Part shown: piece by piece, positions 1-9,978 of the stretch | Position numbering within the stretch: position 1 is the first letter of the stretch | Layout: each line of letters opens with the position of its first letter | Notes under the pieces: generated by a model | The model's input: the letters and a program-made list of their open reading frames with translations, nothing else | Told to the model about the DNA's origin: nothing | Databases searched by the model: none | Source of the DNA: an uncultured Gilliamella sp. | GTDB taxonomy: Bacteria; Pseudomonadota; Gammaproteobacteria; Enterobacterales; Orbaceae | Length of the DNA stretch: 64,000 nucleotides | Reading direction: 5' to 3' | Assembly: GCA_945271295.1 (NCBI GenBank) | Contig: CALYPG010000011.1 | Location: 1 to 64,000 of the forward strand | Translations under genes and position numbers: made by a program

Positions 1-150
1 TTTTTATTGTCACCATTATTTTAGTTAAGATTCGCACTTAGTACTTGAATTCAAGCAGGTTGATATTTGTTATAGTTTAGGTTAGGTGCAGCTACTGAGT
101 TTTAAATCATCAATCTCTCAGTGTTCATTACCAATCACCAAATTTTAAAG

Positions 151-172
151 CCTGCTTCCAGCAGGTTTTTTT
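151..172 (+). terminator. Rho-independent terminator
   Basis: A 6-bp stem CCTGCT/AGCAGG with a 3-nt loop is followed by seven T. It would end a transcript entering from the left edge. No gene is visible in bases 1-150. The same stem recurs after the first emrB at 4679, and a damaged version lies near 1180. Confidence 0.7.
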
Positions 173-328
173 ATGCTTAAAGCCTTTTCAAATAAGCCTT
201 GCAATGAGTTTTTCTTATCAAATGATTTCAACCAAAATCAACCCAAATCAAGTTAAAAAATGGATATAAAAGTGGATACATTTGGTTCGATAATGGTGTG
301 TATTCTTAAATTGCCTTTTGAGATTTAT

Positions 329-772
329 TCAGCAAATCAAGGGGACAATCCCTTCGGGTTTAGAGCACTCTTCTCCAAATGCATATGCCGGAATGCCTAG
401 CCCCCCTGACAAATTCCATATCTGTTTAAGCCAGTCAATGCTAACTTCAACAATTAGATCATTGACTGAAAATGGAGTTTCATAAGGATCAAATAAAGGT
501 ACTTCTGGTTGTAATTTATTCTCAATAAATTTCACATCAAAAAGTTCACGATACGGTTCTATAGCTTTATTGAGCACGTATAGATCTGGTCCGATAAGGT
601 GAATCATGATAGAAAACATACCCTCTTCATCCTGAGTCGGATGAATACCAACTTCAACCGATCTAGCTTTTTCGGGTAGAATAGGTTTAATACTATTAAT
701 CTTAGCAATAGCATCTTGCGTATGCATATTAAGGATACTTTGTAGTATTGTCGTATATTCAGTTTTCGTCAT
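329..772 (-). CDS. Hypothetical protein, possibly DUF6389-like
   Basis: This encodes 147 residues with no signal peptide or membrane segment. The protein looks like a small soluble alpha/beta domain. It has an N-terminal helix, a strand-rich middle (SVEVGIHPT, MFSIMIHLIG) and a tryptophan-containing helix (IDWLKQIWNL) followed by a Gly-rich turn. The resemblance to the DUF6389 family is from memory and is weak. The gene stands alone between stretches of decayed DNA. GGATACA-type repeats occur on both sides (about 262-280 and 1074-1101), so it may be leftover cargo of a small element. No function can be assigned from sequence. Confidence 0.6.
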   Translation of the reverse strand: MTKTEYTTILQSILNMHTQDAIAKINSIKPILPEKARSVEVGIHPTQDEEGMFSIMIHLIGPDLYVLNKAIEPYRELFDVKFIENKLQPEVPLFDPYETPFSVNDLIVEVSIDWLKQIWNLSGGLGIPAYAFGEECSKPEGIVPLIC

Positions 773-1430
773 AACTTATTTCTCTTAAGTTAGTCGACCC
801 TGCTTTATATTTGATAAATTACGGGGTTTTTAATGTCTGCTTCTTGTTTGAAGATTTACATAATATAGCTCATAAACGACATGATTGTCCGCTTAAATTT
901 GAGCTAATATAATTAACTTGTACCAACTGCGACCGTATTTTACAAGCCTTGTTGATTAATTCTTTAATCTTTTTGTGTTAGATATTAGATATATTAATTT
1001 TATATTAGTTAAAAATTCTTGAGTTTTTAGCTGGATATAAGTGCTTTTTTATCTTATATTCAGAGATTAAATTTGGGATACAACCTCGGATACATCATCT
1101 ACCTAAAATCCCCCCAACTTGATAACTTCAATACTTAACTCGTATTTTCGATTCTTCATCCATTATTAATCACCAAATTCTAAGGCCTGCTTCAACCAAT
1201 TTTATGTCTAAAGCTTTTTTGGTAATAATTGTTGGACTAATTCGTCAAGTACGCTTGCAATTCATCAAATAATCGGACATTCTTGGTAGGTAAGTAAGTT
1301 ACCTTTCAAATTTTGGAGATTATTTGCATCCAAATTGTTGCGTTTACTATCACTTAACATATCGTTAACTTGACAAATATTGACGGGTTAATTAAATTGT
1401 CGCCTCCATAATTTTTTTGAATTGAAGATT
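773..1430. other. Gene-free decayed region
   Basis: I find no supportable open reading frame here. It contains two closely spaced GGATACA words (about 1074-1101) resembling the pair near 262-280. Around 1168-1215 there is a degenerate copy of the segment found at 138-185, in which the terminator stem is broken. It reads as decayed or recombined DNA rather than a regulatory region. Confidence 0.4.
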
Positions 1431-1933
1431 ATGTATGACACCTCAGAAATTATTGCCAAACGGGGCATTTGAGGTCAATTGCTGCATTTTGCCAATAACT
1501 GTAAAGATAAAATCATTGATCAAAATGCCATGCCTTATGGACTGACATCCGCGTAGTATAAAACATTACTTCATATTGTTTTTAGAAATTTGATAACACC
1601 GATGGCACTTAGTCATGCATTACCTATTGATAATGCAGCAATAAGGCGTTGGCTCGATCGTAGAACAACCAGGGTTTTTAATTCACATCCGAGGTAAATA
1701 AGATAGACGGCAAATTAACATCATATTAACTCAACAAGGTGAACAAATAAGTAAAAAATCCTCCCAATTTTGGTCAATGCTTTAATCAATTAACCAGCCA
1801 ATTAAGTCATGTAGAAATAATGCAATTACAAGCATTGCTTAAAAAAATGTTACTCACTAACGGCTATTTAGCCAACAACTTTGAACATAACAATATAGAT
1901 GAACTAAATGACAACAGCACAAATAAAAGATAA
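1431..1933 (+). pseudogene. MarR/EmrR-type regulator, decayed
   Basis: Conceptual translation gives recognisable pieces of a MarR-family repressor of the EmrR/MprA type. These are a helix around YKTLLHIVF, then ITPMALSHALPIDNAAIRR followed by a Leu-Asp-Arg, which matches the MarR recognition-helix region, then ILTQQGEQISKKS. An intact C-terminal helix (QLQALLKKMLL) follows. Several in-frame stops and at least one frameshift separate the pieces, so no functional protein is possible. The last part runs into emrA, overlapping its start by about 26 bases. A regulator directly upstream of emrAB is the classical emrRAB arrangement, so the downstream pump has probably lost its local repressor. Confidence 0.7.
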
Positions 1934-3074
1934 ACAAAAAATGACACAACAACGCAAAAAAACGCTCACTATTTTACTGGTGATTATTTTATTAAGTGGT
2001 TTAATCATCCTCGCGTGGTATTGGTTTTATGGACGATGGTATGAAAGCACTGACGATGCTTATGTAAATGGTAATATTGTGCAAATCACGCCGTTGATTG
2101 ACGGTTCAGTAGTGAGTATAACTGCCGATGATGGTGATTTGGTAAAGCAAGGGCAACTCCTTGTGGCACTCGATCCTAATGATACCGAGATAGCGCTGCA
2201 ACAAGCTAAAGCTAATTTAGCTAATAGTGTAAGAAAAGTACGGAGCTTATATCGCACAGTAGATAGCTATCAAGCGCAGCTTAATAGTAGTCAAGCAACC
2301 TTAGAGAAGGCGGAACAAGATTATGAACGCCGTAAAAAACTGATTGCACAAGGTGCCATATCTCATGAAGAGCTAACACATTCACGGGCGACACTCCAAG
2401 AAGCGCAGGCTAATTTTAATAGCATCTTACAACAACTGCAAAGTAATAAGGTGTTAATTGATAATACCAAGATTGACACCCATCCTGATATTCTTACCGC
2501 ATCGGCGCAACTAGAACAGGCTTACTTAAACTGGTTAAGAAGTGATTTAATTGCGCCAGTTTCAGGTTATATCGCTAAACGTTCCGTTCAAGTTGGGCAA
2601 CATGTCGAAAAAAGTAAACCGTTAATGGCGGTTATCCCACTTGATCAAGTATGGGTTGAAGCCAATTTTAAAGAAACCCAATTGCAATATATGCGTATTG
2701 GCCAACCGGTTACTTTAAAAGCCGATATCTATAGTGATGTGGTATATCACGGCAAAATTGCAAGTTTAGGTGCGGGTACAGGCAGTGCTTTTGCTTTACT
2801 TCCGGCTCAAAATGCCACGGGTAATTGGATTAAAATAGTACAACGCGTGCCAGTTAAAATCCAATTAGATCCTAAAGAACTGCAACAGCATCCGCTACGA
2901 ATAGGCTTATCAATGGATGTAAAAGTTGATTTACACAACCAAGATGGAGCGGTTTTGGCACAGCAATCACCTGCTACACCGGTATTTTCAACCGACATTT
3001 ATCATCAACAACTGGTTGCAGCCAAAAACATGATTAAGCAGATTATTGCCCAAAACGCAAATACAGATAAATAA
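1908..3074 (+). CDS. emrA: EmrA-type membrane fusion protein of an MFS multidrug pump
   Basis: This 388-residue periplasmic adaptor (HlyD/EmrA family) links the inner-membrane EmrB transporter to an outer-membrane channel. There is one N-terminal membrane anchor at about residues 22-42, followed by the family hallmark ESTDDAYVNGN. Next come the split biotinyl-lipoyl/beta-barrel parts around a long coiled coil at about 95-190, then SGYIAKRSVQVGQ and VWVEANFKETQL, and the conserved ATGNWIKIVQRVPV. Length is normal for EmrA (about 390). No clear Shine-Dalgarno precedes the first ATG, and Met12 at 1941 is an alternative start. emrB follows 3 nt after the stop. A paralogous pair lies at 41671-44387. 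Confidence 0.9.
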   Translation: MTTAQIKDKQKMTQQRKKTLTILLVIILLSGLIILAWYWFYGRWYESTDDAYVNGNIVQITPLIDGSVVSITADDGDLVKQGQLLVALDPNDTEIALQQAKANLANSVRKVRSLYRTVDSYQAQLNSSQATLEKAEQDYERRKKLIAQGAISHEELTHSRATLQEAQANFNSILQQLQSNKVLIDNTKIDTHPDILTASAQLEQAYLNWLRSDLIAPVSGYIAKRSVQVGQHVEKSKPLMAVIPLDQVWVEANFKETQLQYMRIGQPVTLKADIYSDVVYHGKIASLGAGTGSAFALLPAQNATGNWIKIVQRVPVKIQLDPKELQQHPLRIGLSMDVKVDLHNQDGAVLAQQSPATPVFSTDIYHQQLVAAKNMIKQIIAQNANTDK

Positions 3075-3077
3075 ACA

Positions 3078-4586
3078 ATGATGAATTCACAACAAGCTTT
3101 ATTTAGACCCGCGAACCTTGTTTTAGCCACAATTGCTATTTCGCTCGCCAGCTTTATGCAAGTGCTTGATACCACAATCGCGAATGTGGCATTACCCACT
3201 ATTGCAGGAAATCTGGGCGTTAGTTCTGAACAAGGAACCTGGGTTATTACCTCGTTTGCGGTATGTAATGCCATCACTCTCCCACTTACTGGCTGGTTAT
3301 CAAGACGAGTCGGCGAAGTTAAATTATTTATTGGTGTGGTACTGCTATTTGTTATTACTTCTTTCTTATGTGGTATTGCTACCAGTATGACAGAATTGAT
3401 TGTTTTTCGTTGCATGCAAGGTGCTGTAGCGGGGCCACTCTATCCAATTGCACAATCTCTTTTATTAGCCATTTATCCCCCCGCTAAGCGAGGTATGGCA
3501 CTGGCTATTTTAAGTATTGTCACCGTTGTTGCCCCTGTTGCCGGGCCAATATTGGGTGGTTGGATTTCGTATAATTATACTTGGCCATGGATATTTTTTA
3601 TCAATATCCCCTTTGGTCTTTTTGCAGCTGTTTTTGCTTATCAACAGATGAAAGCTAAACCACAAATAACTTCGCGTTTACCCATTGATTATATTGGATT
3701 AATCAGTTTGGTAATTGGTGTTGGCGCGCTACAAATTGTGTTAGATAAAGGTAATGATCTGGATTGGTTTGAATCAAACTTTATTATATTTGGTTCTGTA
3801 ATTGCCGTTATTGGTATTGCATTTTTTATCATTTGGGAATTAACCGATGTAAACCCTATTGTTAACTTAAAACTGTTTATTAATAGAAACTTTAGTATTG
3901 GTTGTTTTTTATTGATATGTGGTTATTCTGGCTTTTTTGGTATTAACTTGCTGTTACCGCAATGGTTGCAAACTCAAATGGGTTATACCGCCACTTGGGC
4001 AGGCTTGGCTGCAGCTCCGATTGGTTTTATTCCTATTTTATTAACGCCTTTTTTAGGGCGCTACGCACATTATTTTGATATGCGTTTATTGGCTAGTTTA
4101 GCGTTTATCGCCATTGGTATTAGTTGCTTTATGCGAGCGGGATTTAACACGCAAGTCAATTATCAGCATATCGCTTTTGTTCAGCTCTTTATGGGGCTTG
4201 GCGTGGCACTATTTTTTATGCCGGTAATGTCTATTATTTTATCCAATATTAAGCAGCATCAAATTGCTGAAGCCTCAGGCTTAGCGGCTTTTTTACGTAC
4301 CTTAGGCGGTAGCTTTTCAGCGTCATTAACCTCATGGATTTGGACGAGGAATGCCAGTTTACATCATGCTTATCTTAGCGAAAGCATAACGCCTTATGAT
4401 CCAACCACACAATATGCCCTAAATCAATTAGGTGGGCAATCAGTTGAAAGCTACGCAAAATTAGAAAATATAGTGAATACTCAAGCCTATATGTTATCAA
4501 CCATTGATTATTTTAACATGCTAGGTATTGCTTTTATTCTGCTCATTATTGTTGCTTGGTTAGCATCACCAAGACAAAAACAATAG
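3078..4586 (+). CDS. emrB: EmrB-type MFS multidrug exporter (DHA2 family)
   Basis: This is a 502-residue inner-membrane drug/proton antiporter of the 14-helix DHA2 family. The first helix carries the family motif around QVLDTTIANVALPTI, then GTWVITSFAV and the loop motif GWLSRRVGEVKLF. The motif-C region VAPVAGPILGGWISYNYTW is followed by PWIFFINIPFG, also typical of EmrB. The gene starts 3 nt after emrA, so they form one transcript. A strong terminator at 4679 closes the unit. Substrates are probably hydrophobic compounds or bile-type acids. That is family knowledge and is not visible in the sequence. Confidence 0.92.
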   Translation: MMNSQQALFRPANLVLATIAISLASFMQVLDTTIANVALPTIAGNLGVSSEQGTWVITSFAVCNAITLPLTGWLSRRVGEVKLFIGVVLLFVITSFLCGIATSMTELIVFRCMQGAVAGPLYPIAQSLLLAIYPPAKRGMALAILSIVTVVAPVAGPILGGWISYNYTWPWIFFINIPFGLFAAVFAYQQMKAKPQITSRLPIDYIGLISLVIGVGALQIVLDKGNDLDWFESNFIIFGSVIAVIGIAFFIIWELTDVNPIVNLKLFINRNFSIGCFLLICGYSGFFGINLLLPQWLQTQMGYTATWAGLAAAPIGFIPILLTPFLGRYAHYFDMRLLASLAFIAIGISCFMRAGFNTQVNYQHIAFVQLFMGLGVALFFMPVMSIILSNIKQHQIAEASGLAAFLRTLGGSFSASLTSWIWTRNASLHHAYLSESITPYDPTTQYALNQLGGQSVESYAKLENIVNTQAYMLSTIDYFNMLGIAFILLIIVAWLASPRQKQ

Positions 4587-4678
4587 TGAACTTAACTTGC
4601 TTTTTTGCATTTTTATAAAGGCTACTACCATGCACTTTGCTAAAGAGTTGAGTGCATGATGATTATCAAAATTTAAGA

Positions 4679-4700
4679 CCTGCTTTTAGCAGGTTTTTTT
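4679..4700 (+). terminator. Rho-independent terminator of emrAB
   Basis: A CCTGCT/AGCAGG stem with loop TTT is followed by seven T, about 90 nt after the emrB stop. It is nearly the same element as that at 151-172, including the trailing ATGtcTAAA-like sequence. Confidence 0.8.
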
Positions 4701-4892
4701 ATGTCTAAAACTATCTATCTTGTTGTACAACGCAATAAAGTTTAACTGAAATCAACCATAATCAAGCAAAAAAGCTAATTTTACATGATTAATTTGATGA
4801 TTATTTTATCTACACTAATTATAATACATTCTTTAAAAATCAATTAGTAAGTGACAAATACTGTAATAAGTTGAGATTCATACCTTAACTCA

Positions 4893-4918
4893 AAGAACAT
4901 ATAAGTATGTTCTTTTTT
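4893..4918 (+). terminator. Orphan terminator-like hairpin
   Basis: A perfect 9-bp stem AAGAACATA/TATGTTCTT with loop TAAG is followed by a T run. No gene lies between the emrAB terminator and this hairpin, so it either ends a small untranslated RNA (about 4740-4918) or is a relic. The remaining bases up to the dppA start are an AT-rich leader with no other clear feature. Confidence 0.5.
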
Positions 4919-5269
4919 AACATTTTCGTTAATATGGATTTATGAATTAAAAGTGGCGTAATTTTTGCATATTTATCTGTTACATCGTACTTAACTGTTG
5001 TTATACTCATGTTAAGTTATGTTCAAAAAAATGGAATGTTATTGTAAATTCCTATGCCATAGCGTAGTTTTATTTATGGTGCATTTTTGCACTATATTTG
5101 TGCGATAGATGGTAAAAATATAGATTTAATCAAGGTAAAAGTTAATTGTTGTAAAAATTTAGATGTTTACTAAATCTGTCTTTTGAAAAATATCAGAAAT
5201 ACGACGTTCTCAGCTTTGTTTAAGTGTTACAAAATAGGTTTAATACAATTAAATAATTGGGGTGATTTT

Positions 5270-6883
5270 ATGAGTAATCTAAGGAAATATAAACGTAAAT
5301 TCTTGTTGGGCGCAGGGCTGGCAACTATGCTCGCTAGTGCACAACTTCATGCTGCAGGGACGCTAGTTTATTGTGCAGAGGCTTCACCTGAAACATTTAA
5401 TCCACAGTTAGTGACAAGTGGTATTTCAATGGATGCGGGTGCAGTGCCTGTATATAATCGTTTGGTGGAATTTAAATTAGGTACTACTGAAATCGAACCT
5501 GCTTTAGCTAAATCTTGGGATATCAGCCCAGATGGGTTAACTTATACTTTCCATTTACGTGATGATGTTAAATGGCATGATAATAAAGAATTTAAACCAA
5601 CACGCAATTTAAATGCTGATGATGTTCTTTTTACATTTATGCGACAAAAGGATAAAAATCATCCGTACAACAAAGTTTCTGGTGGTCAATATGTTTACTT
5701 TGATAGTATGGGATTACCAGATTTAATTAAAGAGATTAGAAAGGTTGATGATCATACGGTCGTATTTGAGTTGAGCAAACCAGAAGCGCCTTTCTTAGCT
5801 GATTTAGCAATGTCCTTCGCTTCAATTTTATCAGCTGAATATGCTGATGCCATGCTTAAAAATGGTACCCCCGAAAAGGTTGATTTAGTTCCTGTTGGTA
5901 CTGGTCCGTTTACTTTTGTTCAATATCAAAAAGATTCAAGAATCCTTTATAAAGCAAATCCAGATTATTTTGGCCCTAAAGCTAAACTTGATCGTCTAGT
6001 TTTTTCAATTACGCCAGATGCTGCAATTCGTTATGCTAAGTTACAAAAGGGAGAATGTCATGCTATGCCATATCCAAATGTAGCAGATGTTGAACGAATG
6101 AAATCAGACAATAATATTGTTGTTCAAGAAATGGCAGGCGTGAACATTGGTTATTTAGCCTACAATATGGATAAGCCACCACTAGATAATTTAAAAGTTC
6201 GTCAAGCATTAAATTTGGCAGTGAACAAAGATGCAATTATTAAAGCGGTTTTCCAAGGTGCTGCTGAACCAGCTAAAAACTTCATTCCACCATCAATGTG
6301 GGGTTATAACGATGAAGTAAAAGATTACCCTTACGATCCAGCACAAGCAAAAGAATTATTAAAATCAGCAGGTTTAGATAAAGGGTTTACTATCAATTTA
6401 TGGGCAATGCCAGTACAACGTCCATATAATCCAAATGCACGTCGTATGGCTGAAATGATTCAAGCGGATTGGGCTAAAATTGGTGTAACTGCTAAAATTG
6501 TTACTTATGAATGGGGCGAGTATTTATCTCGTATTCGTAATGGTGAACATGATGCAGTGTTAATGGGATGGTCCGGAGATAATGGCGATCCTGATAACTT
6601 TTATTCTGTTTTGATGAGTTGCGATGCGGTTAAATCAGGTCAAAACTATTCACATTGGTGTTATAAACCATTCGATGATTTATTACAACAAGCTCGAATT
6701 GAACCAAATCATGGAAAACGGGTTGAGCTCTATAAACAAGCACAAGTTGAGATGCATGACCAAGCACCTGCATTAATGATTGCTCACTCAATGGTTTATA
6801 TGCCAGTACGTAAAGAGGTTAAAAACTATATTATGGATCCTTTAGCGTTACATAACTTTAACCAAGTTTCTATTGAAAAATAG
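5270..6883 (+). CDS. dppA: Periplasmic dipeptide-binding protein DppA
   Basis: This is the solute-binding component of the dipeptide ABC importer (SBP_bac_5 family), 537 residues. The start at 5270 is preferred over an upstream TTG at 5183. It has a strong GGGGTGAT ribosome site and gives a proper signal peptide (KRKFL...ATMLASAQLHAA, cleavage after about residue 28). The mature N-terminus TLVYCAEASPETFNPQ is typical of DppA. Family hallmarks include SWDISPDGLTYTFHLRDDVKWHD and LRVRQALNLAVNK-like text (KVRQALNLAVNKDAI). A long inverted repeat follows before dppB, as often seen after highly expressed binding proteins. Confidence 0.95.
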   Translation: MSNLRKYKRKFLLGAGLATMLASAQLHAAGTLVYCAEASPETFNPQLVTSGISMDAGAVPVYNRLVEFKLGTTEIEPALAKSWDISPDGLTYTFHLRDDVKWHDNKEFKPTRNLNADDVLFTFMRQKDKNHPYNKVSGGQYVYFDSMGLPDLIKEIRKVDDHTVVFELSKPEAPFLADLAMSFASILSAEYADAMLKNGTPEKVDLVPVGTGPFTFVQYQKDSRILYKANPDYFGPKAKLDRLVFSITPDAAIRYAKLQKGECHAMPYPNVADVERMKSDNNIVVQEMAGVNIGYLAYNMDKPPLDNLKVRQALNLAVNKDAIIKAVFQGAAEPAKNFIPPSMWGYNDEVKDYPYDPAQAKELLKSAGLDKGFTINLWAMPVQRPYNPNARRMAEMIQADWAKIGVTAKIVTYEWGEYLSRIRNGEHDAVLMGWSGDNGDPDNFYSVLMSCDAVKSGQNYSHWCYKPFDDLLQQARIEPNHGKRVELYKQAQVEMHDQAPALMIAHSMVYMPVRKEVKNYIMDPLALHNFNQVSIEK

Positions 6884-6891
6884 CATTTCTA

Positions 6892-6922
6892 GTGATTAAC
6901 CATACAATGTGTGGTTAATCAC
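6892..6922 (+). repeat. Intercistronic hairpin between dppA and dppB
   Basis: A perfect 11-bp stem GTGATTAACCA/TGGTTAATCAC with a 9-nt loop starts 8 nt after the dppA stop. There is no T run, so it probably protects the dppA 3' end or partly attenuates transcription, allowing the binding protein to be made in excess of the permease. That role is inference by analogy with other transporter operons. Confidence 0.65.
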
Positions 6923-7032
6923 GGCGTTGGGTTTAACTGAATTTAGTATCATAAATATCTTATTTTAATAACAACATAAATTTTATCTATTTTATAAACT
7001 ATAATTTAGAAGCAATACTTAAGAGCCACTAC

Positions 7033-8049
7033 ATGTTTCAATTTATTTTAAAGCGGTTAGGCGTACTTATTCCGACTTTTATTTGTATTACACTGCTGAC
7101 TTTTATTTTTGTTCATCTTATTCCGGGTGATCCCATTACCGTTCTTGCTGGAGAGCGAGGTCTATCGCCAGAACGTCATGCCGAATTAATGACTCAATTA
7201 GGCTTAGATAAGCCGCTGTATGAGCAATATTTTCAATACATTATTGGAATGTTGCATGGTGATTTAGGGATTTCTTTTAAAAGCCAAATCCCGGTATGGG
7301 ATGAATTTGTTCCCCGATTTAAAGCAACTTTTGAACTCGGATTTTGTGCGATGCTGTTTGCCATTAGTTTCGGGATCCCCATCGGGGTTCTCGCAGCAGT
7401 GAAACGCGGTTCAATATTTGATCACACAGCAATAGGCCTGTCTTTAACGGGTTATTCCATGCCAATTTTTTGGTGGGGAATGATGCTCATTATGTTAGTC
7501 TCTGTCCACTTAAATTTAACCCCAGTATCAGGTCGTGTTAGTGACATGCTTTTTTTAGATGACAGTCAACCTTTAACCGGATTTATGTTAATTGATACTT
7601 TTTTATGGGGTGAAAAGGAAGATTTTATTGATGCTGTTAGCCACTTAATTTTACCGTCAATTGTATTAGGTACTATCCCATTAGCAGTAATAGTGCGCAT
7701 GACTCGCTCTTCTATGTTAGAAGTATTGAGTGAAGACTATATCCGAACGGCACGAGCTAAAGGCGTTAGCAGAATACGGATTGTCCTTATCCATGCATTA
7801 CGTAATGCTATGATTCCGGTGATTACTGTCATCGGATTACAAGTTGGTTCAATGCTTGCAGGTGCAATACTGACCGAAACCGTCTTTTCATGGCCCGGGA
7901 TTGGGCGTTGGTTAATCGAAGCGCTACAACGTCGAGATTACCCTGTTGTGCAAAGTGGCGTGTTAATTGTTGCAGGCATGATTATTTTGGTGAATTTATT
8001 GGTTGATATGTTGTACGGCGTTATCAATCCCCGTATTAGACATAAATAA
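7033..8049 (+). CDS. dppB: Dipeptide ABC transporter permease DppB
   Basis: This 338-residue inner-membrane permease (BPD_transp_1) begins MFQFILKRLGVLIPTF and has six predicted helices. The cytoplasmic coupling loop is DYIRTARAKGVSRIRIV, the EAA motif that docks with DppD/DppF. The end VDMLYGVINPRIRHK matches DppB closely. It pairs with DppC to form the channel. It is separated from dppA by about 150 nt containing a hairpin, and dppC starts 14 nt after its stop. Confidence 0.95.
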   Translation: MFQFILKRLGVLIPTFICITLLTFIFVHLIPGDPITVLAGERGLSPERHAELMTQLGLDKPLYEQYFQYIIGMLHGDLGISFKSQIPVWDEFVPRFKATFELGFCAMLFAISFGIPIGVLAAVKRGSIFDHTAIGLSLTGYSMPIFWWGMMLIMLVSVHLNLTPVSGRVSDMLFLDDSQPLTGFMLIDTFLWGEKEDFIDAVSHLILPSIVLGTIPLAVIVRMTRSSMLEVLSEDYIRTARAKGVSRIRIVLIHALRNAMIPVITVIGLQVGSMLAGAILTETVFSWPGIGRWLIEALQRRDYPVVQSGVLIVAGMIILVNLLVDMLYGVINPRIRHK

Positions 8050-8063
8050 GAGTGTGTTTACAG

Positions 8064-8987
8064 ATGAATAAACAGGTTATTACTGAAGCAACCAATACGC
8101 AAGAAACCAGTACGGTTGCCCCTAAACCATTAACGCCTATGCGTGAGTTCTGGTTTTATTTTTCACAAAATAAAGGTGCGGTTGTTGGTTTAGCCTTTAT
8201 TGTTATTGTGGTATTACTGGCTATTTTTGCTAATTTTGTTGCGCCACATTTACCTTCTGAACAATTTAGGGAAGCATTATTAGCGCCACCAGTTTGGATG
8301 GATGGTGGCAGTTGGCAATTTATATTAGGGACAGATGATGTAGGGCGAGATATCTTATCCAGACTCATTTATGGTGCTCGTTTGTCTTTATTAGTTGGTT
8401 GTTTGGTTGTTATTATCTCACTGATTTTAGGGATTACATTGGGTTTGATAGCAGGTTATGTAGGCGGTTTTTTAGACAACATAATTATGCGTGCTGTTGA
8501 TATCATGCTTGCCTTACCCAGTTTATTACTTGCTCTGGTTTTAGTTGCAATATTTGGCCCGTCTATTGTTAATGCCTCAATAGCATTAGCTTTTGTTGCG
8601 TTACCACACTATGTCCGCTTAACTCGCGGCGCAACACTTGCTGAAATTAATAAAGATTATGTTATTGCTTCCAGAGTTGCTGGGGCTGGCGCCTTACGGC
8701 AGATGTTTATCAATATTTTACCAAACTGTTTAGCACCATTAATTGTTCAAGCTTCATTAGGATTTTCCAATGCAATATTAGACATGGCTGCATTAGGTTT
8801 TTTAGGCATGGGGGCTCAGCCACCAACACCAGAATGGGGAACCATGCTTGCTGATGTATTGCAATTTGCTCAATCAGCATGGTGGGTTGTTACCTTTCCT
8901 GGCTTAGTCATTTTAATGACAGTATTAGCCTTTAACTTAATGGGCGATGGTTTGCGAGATGCGCTTGATCCTAAATTGAAACAGTAA
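8064..8987 (+). CDS. dppC: Dipeptide ABC transporter permease DppC
   Basis: This second permease subunit is 307 residues from the ATG at 8064. A GTG-started extension at 8052 is possible but lacks support. The body is almost a textbook Dpp[27 protein letters not shown] is followed by [16 protein letters not shown], the EAA loop ([20 protein letters not shown]) and the C-terminus [15 protein letters not shown]. The N-terminal cytoplasmic tail is followed by one helix and then a five-helix core. It sits in the same operon as dppB and dppD, and the GGAGAT ribosome site of dppD lies just after its stop. Confidence 0.95.
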   Translation: MNKQVITEATNTQETSTVAPKPLTPMREFWFYFSQNKGAVVGLAFIVIVVLLAIFANFVAPHLPSEQFREALLAPPVWMDGGSWQFILGTDDVGRDILSRLIYGARLSLLVGCLVVIISLILGITLGLIAGYVGGFLDNIIMRAVDIMLALPSLLLALVLVAIFGPSIVNASIALAFVALPHYVRLTRGATLAEINKDYVIASRVAGAGALRQMFINILPNCLAPLIVQASLGFSNAILDMAALGFLGMGAQPPTPEWGTMLADVLQFAQSAWWVVTFPGLVILMTVLAFNLMGDGLRDALDPKLKQ

Positions 8988-9000
8988 TGGAGATTTAATT

Positions 9001-9978
9001 ATGGCATTATTAGAAGTAAAAGAATTATCTGTTCAATTTTGTGGATTTAAAGCGGTAGATCACATTAGTTATGATGTTGAACAAGGACAAGTTGTTGGCA
9101 TTGTTGGTGAATCAGGTTCAGGAAAATCAGTGAGTTCATTAGCCATAATGGGATTAATTGATTTTCCCGGTAAAGTCAGTGCAAATGCATTACATTTTGA
9201 TGGCAAAGATTTGCAACAGATCTCAACCAAAATGCGGCGTAAAATCGTGGGTGCTGATGTCGCAATGATCTTTCAAGATCCAATGACTAGCTTAAATCCA
9301 TGTTTTACCATAGGTTACCAAATCATTGAAACCTTGAAAATCCACCAAGGCGGTAGCAAAAAAGCACTCAAAGCCAGAGCGATTGAATTGCTTAAATTAG
9401 TAGGTATTCCTGATGCAGAAAATCGATTAAACGTTTATCCGCATCAGTTATCTGGCGGCATGAGCCAACGTGTCATGATCGCAATAGCAATTGCATGTAA
9501 CCCAAAACTCTTAATTGCTGATGAACCAACAACCGCACTAGACGTAACAATTCAAGGGCAAATTATCGAGTTATTGCTTGAGTTACAACGTAAAAATAAT
9601 ATGGCCTTAGTGCTTATTACTCATGACTTAGCATTAGTGTCAGAGGCTGCACAAAAAATTATTGTAATGTATGCTGGGCAGGTCGTTGAAATAGGTGATG
9701 CTGAAATTATCTTTAAAATACCATTACACCCTTACACACAAGCATTATTACGCTCGTTGCCTGAATTTACTCAAGATAAAGCGCGGTTAGCATCATTATC
9801 GGGTGTCGTTCCGGGCAAATATGATAGGCCAACGGGGTGTTTACTCAATCCTCGTTGTCCTTATGCTACCGAACGTTGTTATACCGAGGAACCTGCATTA
9901 ATTCATTATTCTGCAACTAGGCAAGTAAAATGTCATTATCCATTATCGAGCGAAGGGATACCACAGTATGAACAATAA
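9001..9978 (+). CDS. dppD: Dipeptide ABC transporter ATPase DppD
   Basis: This is a 325-residue ATP-binding subunit. Walker A is GESGSGKS, the Q-loop is [15 protein letters not shown], the ABC signature is LSGGMSQR, Walker B is [12 protein letters not shown] and the H-loop is LITHDLA. The C-terminal oligopeptide-transporter extension carries Cys residues ([15 protein letters not shown]), which in this subfamily hold an iron-sulfur cluster. The gene overlaps dppF by 11 nt, implying translational coupling. Confidence 0.95.
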   Translation: MALLEVKELSVQFCGFKAVDHISYDVEQGQVVGIVGESGSGKSVSSLAIMGLIDFPGKVSANALHFDGKDLQQISTKMRRKIVGADVAMIFQDPMTSLNPCFTIGYQIIETLKIHQGGSKKALKARAIELLKLVGIPDAENRLNVYPHQLSGGMSQRVMIAIAIACNPKLLIADEPTTALDVTIQGQIIELLLELQRKNNMALVLITHDLALVSEAAQKIIVMYAGQVVEIGDAEIIFKIPLHPYTQALLRSLPEFTQDKARLASLSGVVPGKYDRPTGCLLNPRCPYATERCYTEEPALIHYSATRQVKCHYPLSSEGIPQYEQ

